Source: Deltaproteobacteria bacterium | GTDB taxonomy: Bacteria > Desulfobacterota_D > UBA1144 > Nemesobacterales > N074bin48 | Assembly (NCBI GenBank): GCA_004356685.1 | Contig: SMWS01000077.1 | Span: 1 to 12,782, forward strand | Direction: 5' to 3' | DNA: 12,782 nucleotides | Shown here: one piece after another, positions 6,808-12,782 of the stretch | How the letters are laid out: every line of letters begins with the position of its first letter | Numbering within the stretch: position 1 is the first letter of the stretch | Notes under the pieces: generated by a model | Seen by the model: the letters and a program-made list of their open reading frames with translations, nothing else | What the model was told of the DNA's origin: nothing | The model's database searches: none | Translations under genes and position numbers: made by a program

Positions 6808-7310
6808 AGCTCTACCCCATATCCGTCCAAATGAAAAACTTGTTCTGGGGATTTTCTGAATTTTGTAGTTCCTATATAACTCTTATCAAAATATCCAAAA
6901 GGTAGAACCGTAAGAACCTGCCATTTTTGAGGTATATTTAACAGTGACATTAGACCTTCTGCATCAAGCCTCCCTATCCAGCATGTACCCAAATCAAGGC
7001 TCCAGGCTGTAAGAGCCATATTTTGAGCAGCTCTTGTCGGGTCAATCTGAAACCATTTTGACGATTTATCAGTGAGTATAACAACTGCAAACCCTGCCTC
7101 AGAAACAAATCTTCCGCTTATACAAAACTGCTCAAGTTTCTTTAATACCTTCTTATCTTTTATTAAAATAAATTCCCAGGGCTGATCATTATGAGCGCTT
7201 GGTGCAAGCCTGCCAGATTCCATTACTTTCATTATTATGTCAGCCGGCACTTCTTTACTGATGAAACTTCTTACAGATCTCAACGTTGAAACACATTTAA
7301 AAACATCCAT
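6804..7310 (-). CDS. Small nitroreductase-family FMN oxidoreductase
   Basis: The 168 residues cover one nitroreductase domain, at the short end of the family. Seen: Arg11 and Arg14 in TLRSVRSF (binding of the FMN phosphate), APSAHNDQPWEF (FMN/substrate loop), and LGTCWIGRLD with PFGYFDK near the C-terminus (FMN ribityl and isoalloxazine contacts). Such proteins work as dimers that reduce nitro compounds, quinones, flavins or related substrates with NAD(P)H; the physiological substrate cannot be told. It has no ferredoxin domain and no signal peptide, so it is cytoplasmic. The start is secure: AAAGGAG stands 7 nt before the ATG. It is divergent from the phosphatase gene and shares a 164 bp control region that holds a perfect inverted repeat. 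Confidence 0.92.
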   Translation of the reverse strand: MDVFKCVSTLRSVRSFISKEVPADIIMKVMESGRLAPSAHNDQPWEFILIKDKKVLKKLEQFCISGRFVSEAGFAVVILTDKSSKWFQIDPTRAAQNMALTAWSLDLGTCWIGRLDAEGLMSLLNIPQKWQVLTVLPFGYFDKSYIGTTKFRKSPEQVFHLDGYGVEL

Positions 7311-7321
7311 TATAATCTCCT

Positions 7322-7346
7322 TTAATTTAATCCTCGTTTAAATTAA
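7322..7346. promoter_or_regulatory. Perfect 9-7-9 inverted repeat, likely operator upstream of the nitroreductase
   Basis: TTAATTTAA (7322-7330) and TTAAATTAA (7338-7346) are exact inverted copies separated by TCCTCGT. The element lies just upstream of the nitroreductase ribosome site, between it and the putative -10 at 7394-7399. Its size and AT-rich arms fit a dimeric repressor site (MarR- or TetR-type), though an mRNA hairpin in the leader is possible. No regulator gene is adjacent. Confidence 0.45.
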
Positions 7347-7393
7347 GCTTAAAAATAATAAATCGTAATTGGCAACACTCATCCTATAAATCT

Positions 7394-7399
7394 ATTATA
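7394..7399 (-). promoter_or_regulatory. Candidate -10 for the nitroreductase
   Basis: A perfect TATAAT is read on the minus strand; the -35 region 17 bp away is poor (TAATCA). Transcription from here would run through the inverted repeat at 7322-7346 before reaching the gene. Confidence 0.35.
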
Positions 7400-7415
7400 C
7401 CGAAATTTGGCTGTC

Positions 7416-7444
7416 TTGATTAAACATACCTATTTTGATAAAAT
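7416..7444 (+). promoter_or_regulatory. Sigma-70-like promoter of the phosphatase-kinase genes
   Basis: TTGATT (7416-7421) and TAAAAT (7439-7444) are separated by exactly 17 bp. Transcription would begin near 7451, after the ATG at 7445, which argues that this first ATG is not the real start of the phosphatase gene. Confidence 0.5.
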
Positions 7445-7474
7445 ATGTTATATCTTCTTGAAGTTATGGAGAAA

Positions 7475-8653
7475 ATGGCAGTAAACGGAAGTAATCCCAC
7501 TAATATCCTTGTTGTTGACGACGAGCCGGATTTAGAGCTATTGATTAGTCAAAAATTCAGAAAAAAGGTGCGTAATAATGAATTTAATTTTACCTTTGCA
7601 CACAATGGAGTAGAAGCCCTTGCAAAGCTTGCAGATAACAATGTAGACATTGTCCTGACTGACCTTAATATGCCGGAAATGGACGGCCTTACTCTTATTT
7701 CCAAACTCCGGGAACAATATCCAAATACAAAATCTGTGATCATTTCTGCCTATGGCGATATGGTAAACATAAGGAAAGCCCTTAATCATGGAGCATTCGA
7801 TTTTTTAACTAAACCTATTGATTTTGAAGACTTAGAAATAACCATAAGCAAAACCATTGTAGAAGTCTTGGCTTTAAAACAGGCCGAATTAGACAGAGAA
7901 AAACTAAGTATAATAGAGCGTGAGTTAGATATTGCCTTCCAAATACAATCTTCGATGGTTCCAAGAAATTTCCCTGCTTTTCCAGACAGAGATGAATTTG
8001 ATATATTCGCAAAAATGTATCCCGCAAAACACGTAGGAGGTGATTTTTTTGATTTCTTCTTAATAGACGACTATCACCTCTATTTTGTTATAGGTGATGT
8101 TTCTGGAAAAGGAGTTCCTGCCGCCCTTTTTATGGCAATGAGCAGAACCCTCATTAAAGCCATCGCACTCAAGGGTGTGCCTCCCGATATCTGCTTAGAT
8201 GACGTTAATAAGATCTTAAATTTAGACAATGAATCCAGTATGTTTGTAACGGTTTTTGCAGGAGTATTAAACACATTTACAGGCGAAGTGAAATACTGTA
8301 ATGCTGGACACAACCCTCCCTATTTAATTAAGAAAGATGGCTGTGTAGAGGAGCTTGAAAGTACAAATAGCATTGCTCTTGCAATAACGGCCGAAGAAAA
8401 CCTATTCAGTTCTAAGTCAATTATGCTCCACCCCGGTGACGCTATATTCCTTTACACAGATGGAGTGACCGAAGCTACCGATAGTGAAAACATTCTATTT
8501 TCAGATGACCGTCTACATAACTTTTTAAAAACTGTTTCTGAAAGTTCCCCAACCGATATAGTTAATAATGTGATAGAGCAAGTCAATGCTTATTCATCAG
8601 ATGTCATGCAGGCAGACGATATTACAGCAATGTGTTTTAAATTTCTTAAATAA
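7475..8653 (+). CDS. Response regulator with PP2C (RsbU/SpoIIE-type) Ser/Thr phosphatase output
   Basis: Numbered from ATG 7475 (392 residues). The receiver domain (about 9-125) has the acidic pair Asp15/Asp16, phospho-acceptor Asp63 in LTDLNMPEMDG, Ser91 and Lys103 (TKPID). A helical linker (about 126-155, KQAELDREKLSIIERELD) leads to a PP2C domain with metal motifs VGGDFFDF (Asp180), GDVSGKGVPAALF (Asp198), CNAGHNPPYL, LYTDGVTEA and final Asp381/Asp382 (DDITAM); all metal ligands are intact. Family knowledge: such proteins dephosphorylate STAS anti-sigma antagonists in partner-switching stress or motility control. ATG 7475 is chosen because GGAG precedes it (spacing only 3 nt) and because the promoter places transcription start near 7451; ATG 7466 and ATG 7445 (402 residues) are alternatives. 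The kinase gene follows after 59 bp and is the likely partner. No STAS or anti-sigma gene is in view. Confidence 0.93.
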   Translation: MAVNGSNPTNILVVDDEPDLELLISQKFRKKVRNNEFNFTFAHNGVEALAKLADNNVDIVLTDLNMPEMDGLTLISKLREQYPNTKSVIISAYGDMVNIRKALNHGAFDFLTKPIDFEDLEITISKTIVEVLALKQAELDREKLSIIERELDIAFQIQSSMVPRNFPAFPDRDEFDIFAKMYPAKHVGGDFFDFFLIDDYHLYFVIGDVSGKGVPAALFMAMSRTLIKAIALKGVPPDICLDDVNKILNLDNESSMFVTVFAGVLNTFTGEVKYCNAGHNPPYLIKKDGCVEELESTNSIALAITAEENLFSSKSIMLHPGDAIFLYTDGVTEATDSENILFSDDRLHNFLKTVSESSPTDIVNNVIEQVNAYSSDVMQADDITAMCFKFLK

Positions 8654-8712
8654 ACCGCACTCTTCAAATTTTTCTCTAGCGCTATATATTTCAGTTCAAT
8701 AAACTATCAGAT

Positions 8713-10572
8713 ATGGAAAACATTCATAAACTACTTAAAAAACAAATAGAGCAAACTTTTGGACCGGTAGAATCTATACCCCAAAAATATAAAAGACTCT
8801 TTGAACTAATAAACGACTGTTATAAGGAGTTTGAATCAGGAAATAAAGATACTCAAAAATCACTCAAGAGCAGCAACGAGCAACTTAAACAAACTGCACT
8901 TTTTGCAAATGTTAACCCCGAGCCCGTACTTAGAATTGACTCTAAAGGCAAGATACTTGTTGCAAATGAAGTTTCTAAAGAGCTGTTTGGAAAAGACATA
9001 TTAGTAGGTTTGTCGTGGTACCAAATATGTCCAGAGACTAAAAAGGGAACTTTCAGAAGACTTATTGATAACAATCTATCCGATCAAATAGAGATTGAAA
9101 TTAACTCTAAACACTATCAATTCAATATTAGAACTATTGCAGAATATGGATACGTACATCTTTATGGAACCGATATAACAAAAAGAAAAAAGACTGAAGC
9201 GATACTGAAAGAAAATATCAGTGAAGTAGAAAAAAAGAACAGATTCGTATCCATTATTAACTCTATTTCTTCTAGTGTTCATCAGTCAATTAGTCTGGAT
9301 AAAGTACTGGAAACAACAGTACAGTCACTTTCTGAAAATTTACGCTATTTACATTTAATAAGTATTTACTTGATAGAAAACAACTGTTTAATCCTAAAAG
9401 CACATAGAGGACTGCCTGACTGGTTAGTAGATATTGCAAAAAACATTCCATATCCAAACGGCTATATGTGGAAAACTATTACTGCCGGAGTGACTCGCTA
9501 CTCCCCCGATGCAAAGAAAGAAAAAGTGATAGGTAAGACAAGCGTAAAACTGGATATTAGCAGCTTTCTATGCATACCTCTTAGAGACAGTGATGAGATC
9601 ATAGGCGCTCTGAGCGTGAGTTCTAAAAATAAATATGCCTTTGAAAGTGGGGAGCAGGAGTTATTTAAAATTGTAGTCTCACAAATAGAAGATGCAATTA
9701 GTAATGCAAGACTGGCTGAAGAGCGGCAAAACTTTATAGTCCAGTTGGAAAATAATTTAGAAAAAATCAAAAGTATGCAGCAAGAGCTGATTACTCAACA
9801 AAAACTTGCTTCACTCGGAACACTTACAGCAGGTATAGCACACGAAATAAAAAACCCACTTAATTTTGTTAATAATTTTTCTGATATAACCGTAGAACTG
9901 ACAGAGGATTTACGAAAGGACATTGAATCACAAAAAGATAAAATGGACGGGGAGATTTATGATGATATTGCTGATATTCTCGCAACCTTAGAACAAAACT
10001 CCAGAAAAATAAATGAACATGGAAAACGTGCAGACAGAATAGTGCATAGTATGCTTCAGCATTCAAGAGGGACAAAAGGTGAAAAACAGATAACCAATTT
10101 AAATACACTTTTGGATGATAGCATAAGCCTTGCTTATCACGGTATGAGAGCAAATGACGAAAGTTTCAATGTAACTATAAAAAAGGAGTTTGATGATTCA
10201 ATACAAAATATAAATATTATATCACAGGATATTAGCCGGGTTTTTTTAAATATTCTTACTAACGGATTTTACGAGACAAATAAAAAAAATAAGGCTGTTG
10301 GCGATAGTTTTTCACCAATGTTAAATATAAAAACAAAAAATCTAGAAAATGATATACAAATTAGTATCAGAGATAATGGAAGCGGAATTCCAAAAGAAGT
10401 ACGAGAAGAAATATTTACTCCTTTTTTCACAACTAAACCAACAGGTGAGGGTACTGGTTTGGGACTGTCTATTTGTTACGATATCATAGTTGCCGAACAT
10501 AAAGGCACTCTTCGCTTTGAGACTGAGCAAGGTAAGTTTACGGAGTTCATTATAACAATTCCAAAATCATAA
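8713..10572 (+). CDS. Soluble PAS-GAF sensor histidine kinase
   Basis: Of 619 residues, the first 55 are helical, then a PAS-like domain (about 57-158, ending in the typical GTDITKRKK), a GAF domain (about 175-333), a coiled coil (334-366), the dimerisation/phospho-acceptor domain with H-box GIAHEIKNPLNF (His377) and an HATPase domain with N-box Asn513/Asn517, G1 DNGSGIP (Asp554), F-box FTPFFTTKP and G2 GEGTGLGLSI. All kinase motifs are intact. No membrane segment is present, so it should sense a cytosolic signal through PAS or GAF; the ligand is unknown. The H-box helix pair with long spacer (NEHGKRADRIVHSMLQHSR) is a well-known kinase subtype. It lies 59 bp after the receiver-phosphatase gene, same strand, so it probably phosphorylates that receiver. 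No clear ribosome site precedes ATG 8713. Confidence 0.95.
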   Translation: MENIHKLLKKQIEQTFGPVESIPQKYKRLFELINDCYKEFESGNKDTQKSLKSSNEQLKQTALFANVNPEPVLRIDSKGKILVANEVSKELFGKDILVGLSWYQICPETKKGTFRRLIDNNLSDQIEIEINSKHYQFNIRTIAEYGYVHLYGTDITKRKKTEAILKENISEVEKKNRFVSIINSISSSVHQSISLDKVLETTVQSLSENLRYLHLISIYLIENNCLILKAHRGLPDWLVDIAKNIPYPNGYMWKTITAGVTRYSPDAKKEKVIGKTSVKLDISSFLCIPLRDSDEIIGALSVSSKNKYAFESGEQELFKIVVSQIEDAISNARLAEERQNFIVQLENNLEKIKSMQQELITQQKLASLGTLTAGIAHEIKNPLNFVNNFSDITVELTEDLRKDIESQKDKMDGEIYDDIADILATLEQNSRKINEHGKRADRIVHSMLQHSRGTKGEKQITNLNTLLDDSISLAYHGMRANDESFNVTIKKEFDDSIQNINIISQDISRVFLNILTNGFYETNKKNKAVGDSFSPMLNIKTKNLENDIQISIRDNGSGIPKEVREEIFTPFFTTKPTGEGTGLGLSICYDIIVAEHKGTLRFETEQGKFTEFIITIPKS

Positions 10573-10581
10573 TTAATACTG

Positions 10582-10621
10582 TTAAGACATAATTTTTAGT
10601 ATCTTCTAATTATGTACTTAA
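10582..10621. terminator. Long AT-rich hairpin after the kinase gene
   Basis: TTAAGACATAATT (10582-10594) pairs with AATTATGTACTTAA (10608-10621) with a single bulged A, around a 13 nt loop. It begins 10 bp after the kinase stop. No T-run follows, so it is a 3'-end hairpin or weak terminator; it could equally be a dyad for the following region. Confidence 0.42.
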
Positions 10622-10813
10622 ACAGGTGTAATATCAGGCCCCTGCACTACACCAAGCGGACTATAACCGCTGTACCCCGGAAATATAGTACTCAGGGTTA
10701 GGATTAGCAAGCCTTCTTATTAATTTTTCAACTATCGCCTAGAGTAGAAATTATAAAAATGGGATAGATTTAGGAAAAAATAAAAATTAAATGGTATTAT
10801 GCTCTGATAAAAA
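10622..10813. other. Intergenic block before the amidotransferase gene
   Basis: Bases 10638-10700 are clearly more G+C-rich than the flanks and hold a short hairpin, AGCGG/CCGCT around ACTATAA (10655-10671 approximately). A 30-codon minus-strand frame (10710 to 10618, TTG start) reads through it with a plausible membrane-peptide look (LLILTLSTIFPGYSGYS), but it lacks a convincing start and ribosome site. A TATTAT at about 10794-10799 could be the -10 of the amidotransferase gene, without a good -35. No tRNA fold fits. Confidence 0.3.
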
Positions 10814-11560
10814 ATGAGCAAGCTACTCGTATTCCGGCACGTTGCCCACGAAATCCTTGGTACTCTGGATCCTCTTCTAAGAAATTCAGGATTCCGGATG
10901 AAATATGTAAACTTCGAAAGAAACCCGGATGCAAAACCAAAAATTAGTAACTACGATGGTTTAATAGTCCTTGGCGGTCCCATGAATGTAGACCAGACAG
11001 ATGAATATCCTAATTTAGTTACCGAAATCGAGATTATTAAGAGGGCAATAGATAGCCAAAAACCGGTTCTTGGAATCTGTCTTGGCTCTCAGCTCCTGGC
11101 AAAAGCGCTCGGGGCAGAAGTCAGAAAAAATAAAAAGCCGGAAATAGGCTGGTATGACGTAACTCCAACACCTGAAGGAACAAAAGACAATCTGATTTCC
11201 CGATTTGACGGCACCGAAAAAATTTTTCAGTGGCATGGGGATACATTTGAATTACCAAACGGCGCAGTCCATTTGGCTAGCTCGCATTATTGCAATAATC
11301 AGGCATTTAAATATGGAAATAATATTTACGGATTCCAGTTCCATTTGGAGGTAGATACAAGACTGATTGAAAGATGGCTAAAAGTGCCAGAAAATAAAAA
11401 AGATATAGAAAATACGAATGGAGAAATAAGTTCTGAGGTTATATGGCAGCAAACCCCAAAGCATATTAAAAGATTAATAGATTTAAGTAATGCTGTGTTT
11501 GGTCAGTTTTTTGATCATTTTGAATTGAAAGAAAAAGTTCATACACTTCCATCAAGATAA
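10814..11560 (+). CDS. Class I glutamine amidotransferase-like protein (GMP synthase GATase domain type)
   Basis: The 248 residues hold one class I glutamine amidotransferase domain. The nucleophile elbow is GICLGSQLLA with Cys89, and the His/Glu pair is His177/Glu179 in GFQFHLEVD, so the catalytic triad is complete. LIVLGGPMNVDQTDEYP is the usual oxyanion-strand region of the stand-alone GMP-synthase-like group. No synthetase domain is fused and no partner gene adjoins. Family members hydrolyse glutamine to supply ammonia or cleave gamma-glutamyl bonds; which applies cannot be read here. The C-terminal 60 residues are helical. ATG 10814 has no evident Shine-Dalgarno. It is cytoplasmic, and probably monocistronic, since a hairpin separates it from msrB. 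Confidence 0.92.
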   Translation: MSKLLVFRHVAHEILGTLDPLLRNSGFRMKYVNFERNPDAKPKISNYDGLIVLGGPMNVDQTDEYPNLVTEIEIIKRAIDSQKPVLGICLGSQLLAKALGAEVRKNKKPEIGWYDVTPTPEGTKDNLISRFDGTEKIFQWHGDTFELPNGAVHLASSHYCNNQAFKYGNNIYGFQFHLEVDTRLIERWLKVPENKKDIENTNGEISSEVIWQQTPKHIKRLIDLSNAVFGQFFDHFELKEKVHTLPSR

Positions 11561-11591
11561 TTATTTGAAAAAATCAGAATAGTTATTTTAA

Positions 11592-11618
11592 AAAATGCAT
11601 CCTTTTTGACTGCATTTT
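11592..11618. terminator. Hairpin between amidotransferase and msrB
   Basis: AAAATGCA (11592-11599) and TGCATTTT (11611-11618) form a perfect 8 bp stem with an 11 nt loop, preceded by A's and ending in T's, 31 bp after the amidotransferase stop. It suits a weak bidirectional-type terminator; a leader structure for msrB is the alternative. Confidence 0.42.
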
Positions 11619-11642
11619 AGTCTAATCAATCAGGAGATAAAA

Positions 11643-12140
11643 ATGAATAAAATAATTACTATTATATTATTTATATTTATTGCAGGCTTACTGGCAATTA
11701 ACTTTTCTACAAATGCAGAGCAGCCAACTGATTCCGGAATCGTAGAGTCAACCGGGCTTACAAAAGAAGAATGGAAAAAGAAGCTCAGCAAAATAGAATA
11801 TCATGTGCTTTGGGAAAAGGGAACTGAAAGACCATTTACAGGGGACCTGTTAAAGAATAAGAAAAAAGGTGTATACGTCTCTGCCGGTTGTAAAGAACCT
11901 GTTTTCCATTCAGATCATAAATTTGATTCCCGGACAGGCTGGCCAAGTTTCTGGAAACCTATTTCAGAGGGTGCAATTAAACTTGTACCCGACAACACAT
12001 TTGGAATGACCCGGTGGGAAATAGTATCAAGTAAATGCGGCGAACATCTGGGACATCTATTTAATGACGGCCCAGAGCCAACCGGCCTTAGATATTGCAT
12101 AAGCTCTGTTTCGCTGGATTTTATTGAAGAAAAAGAATAG
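11643..12140 (+). CDS. msrB: Exported peptide-methionine (R)-S-oxide reductase MsrB
   Basis: The 165-residue protein reduces the R isomer of methionine sulfoxide. It has an N-terminal signal (NKIITIILFIFIAGLLA, predicted cleavage near NAEQ at about residue 26), so it should act in the periplasm. MsrB landmarks: TKEEWKKKLS, KFDSRTGWPSFW, RWEIVSSKCGEHLGHLF, and GLRYCISS with catalytic Cys152. Usual MsrBs with structural zinc have two CxxC pairs; here the first Cys of each is Ser (Ser80-A-G-Cys83 and Ser129-S-K-Cys132), so zinc binding is doubtful. The common resolving position in the FDSGxGWPSF loop is Thr, not Cys, so Cys83 or Cys132 may resolve, or reduction needs an outside thiol. AGGAG lies 5-9 nt before ATG 11643, a secure start. 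The next gene follows after 50 bp on the same strand, also exported. Confidence 0.95.
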   Translation: MNKIITIILFIFIAGLLAINFSTNAEQPTDSGIVESTGLTKEEWKKKLSKIEYHVLWEKGTERPFTGDLLKNKKKGVYVSAGCKEPVFHSDHKFDSRTGWPSFWKPISEGAIKLVPDNTFGMTRWEIVSSKCGEHLGHLFNDGPEPTGLRYCISSVSLDFIEEKE

Positions 12141-12190
12141 TTCTTCGAAGTCTGCTCTTCACTGTTTTCTATCAGTTATATTTATCCCAA

Positions 12191-12782
12191 ATGATTTCTT
12201 TCAGAAATAGTCTAATTTTAAAACCTGGTTTAATACTTTTTATTCTAATGATATTTACAAATCCCGAAGTTTATTCTGAAGATATTGATCAACTATCTGA
12301 ATTAACAGTTCCAATATCTGTTTATATACTGGATGATCAGGATGGTGTTTATTCAAGTGAAAGATCAAAAGATGAAATTGTTAGCATTTTTGAAAAAGTT
12401 AATAAAATATGGTCTCAGGCAGCAATCGAGATAAATGTAAGATACATTCATAGAACCGAACTTCCTCACGAAATAATGAAAGCCTTTATAGAAGGTAACT
12501 ACACTCCGTTTTTAAATGGTATCAACAGAAAATTCAATCTTCAAAACCATTCCATAATAAACGCGTTCTACTCAAAAAGGATCGGCGGTCCCAATGGAAG
12601 GGCTTTGACGAGATACGGTTTCTTTCTTGTAACCGACACCCCTTTTGTTCATGATCAAAGAGTCACTTCTCACGAAATTGGGCATCTGCTGGGTTTAGGT
12701 CATGAGCCGTATAATCGCAAAAGATTAATGTATTCCGGGACAAACGGTATTCAATTGACAACTAAAGAGATAAATACAGCCA
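12191..12782 (+). CDS. Secreted metzincin-type zinc metalloprotease (3' truncated by window)
   Basis: ATG 12191 opens a frame to the window end (197 codons). It begins with a signal peptide (SLILKPGLILFILMIF, cleavage near YSEDI at about residue 29-30). A beta strand region (VPISVYILDD) and helix with IWSQAAIEINVRYIH follow, the usual start of a matrixin-like catalytic domain. The zinc site is HEIGHLLGLGH: His161, Glu162, His165 and His171, with Gly168, exactly the metzincin HExxHxxGxxH pattern. Met180 in RLMYSG is placed as the Met-turn. The catalytic core is therefore complete in the window; any C-terminal domains are not. No pro-domain Cys switch was seen between the signal and the catalytic part. 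Ribosome site not evident. It is 50 bp downstream of msrB and may be cotranscribed. Substrate unknown. Confidence 0.88.
   Translation, partial: MISFRNSLILKPGLILFILMIFTNPEVYSEDIDQLSELTVPISVYILDDQDGVYSSERSKDEIVSIFEKVNKIWSQAAIEINVRYIHRTELPHEIMKAFIEGNYTPFLNGINRKFNLQNHSIINAFYSKRIGGPNGRALTRYGFFLVTDTPFVHDQRVTSHEIGHLLGLGHEPYNRKRLMYSGTNGIQLTTKEINTA

Noticed and set aside
7445..7474. ATG 7445 as start of the response regulator-phosphatase
   Set aside because: It has no ribosome site and lies at the end of the best -10 hexamer, before the expected transcription start. The extra ten residues also precede the conserved receiver start. It is kept only as an alternative.
10650..10690. tRNA-like anticodon arm (AGCGG-ACTATAA-CCGCT)
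   Set aside because: The loop lacks T at position 33, and no acceptor, D or T arm can be fitted around it.
1..12782. CRISPR array, rRNA, phage genes or integrase
   Set aside because: No regularly spaced repeats, no rRNA-like sequence and no phage or integrase motifs were seen on either strand.

Overview
This is a 12.8 kb piece of an AT-rich bacterial chromosome. Two Sec/lipobox lipoproteins, a secreted MsrB and a secreted metzincin all point to a diderm (Gram-negative) cell. The receiver-PP2C phosphatase with a PAS-GAF histidine kinase, the menE-type futalosine-pathway fragment (mqnE) and a possible selenoprotein would suit an environmental lineage such as the former Deltaproteobacteria or a related candidate phylum. 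Nothing seen fixes the taxon.

Layout. 1-156: 3' end of an unrecognised gene. 255-440: a small, overlooked ORF with one membrane helix and a Gly/Cys-rich tail that reads through an in-frame TGA (390-392) to a TAA, a candidate selenoprotein. 443-1426 (minus): extended-SDR sugar epimerase/dehydratase. 1636-2629: a graveyard made of a broken IS1595-type transposase (minus) fused abruptly to a broken C-terminal piece of mqnE (plus). 2794-6424: two overlapping paralogous lipoprotein genes. 6609-6788: a conserved-looking 59-residue helical protein with its own extended -10 promoter. 6804-7310 (minus): small nitroreductase. 7475-8653 and 8713-10572: a response regulator with PP2C (RsbU/SpoIIE) output, followed by a soluble histidine kinase. 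10814-11560: class I glutamine amidotransferase-like protein. 11643-12140: exported MsrB with unusual zinc-site positions. 12191-12782: 5' part of a secreted metzincin protease.

How the genes relate. The two lipoproteins are translationally overlapped and share an N-terminal layout, so they probably form one envelope module. The phosphatase and kinase genes are adjacent and complementary: kinase output can be read by the receiver, which would gate a Ser/Thr phosphatase of the partner-switching (anti-sigma-antagonist) type, although no STAS or anti-sigma gene is in the window. MsrB, nitroreductase and the candidate selenoprotein are all redox-type functions, but they are separate units and no common pathway is shown.

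The observation most worth following is the candidate TGA-containing small membrane protein at 255-440. The composition (Gly, Ser, Cys) is the same on both sides of the TGA, and the extended frame ends 2 bp before the convergent neighbouring gene.
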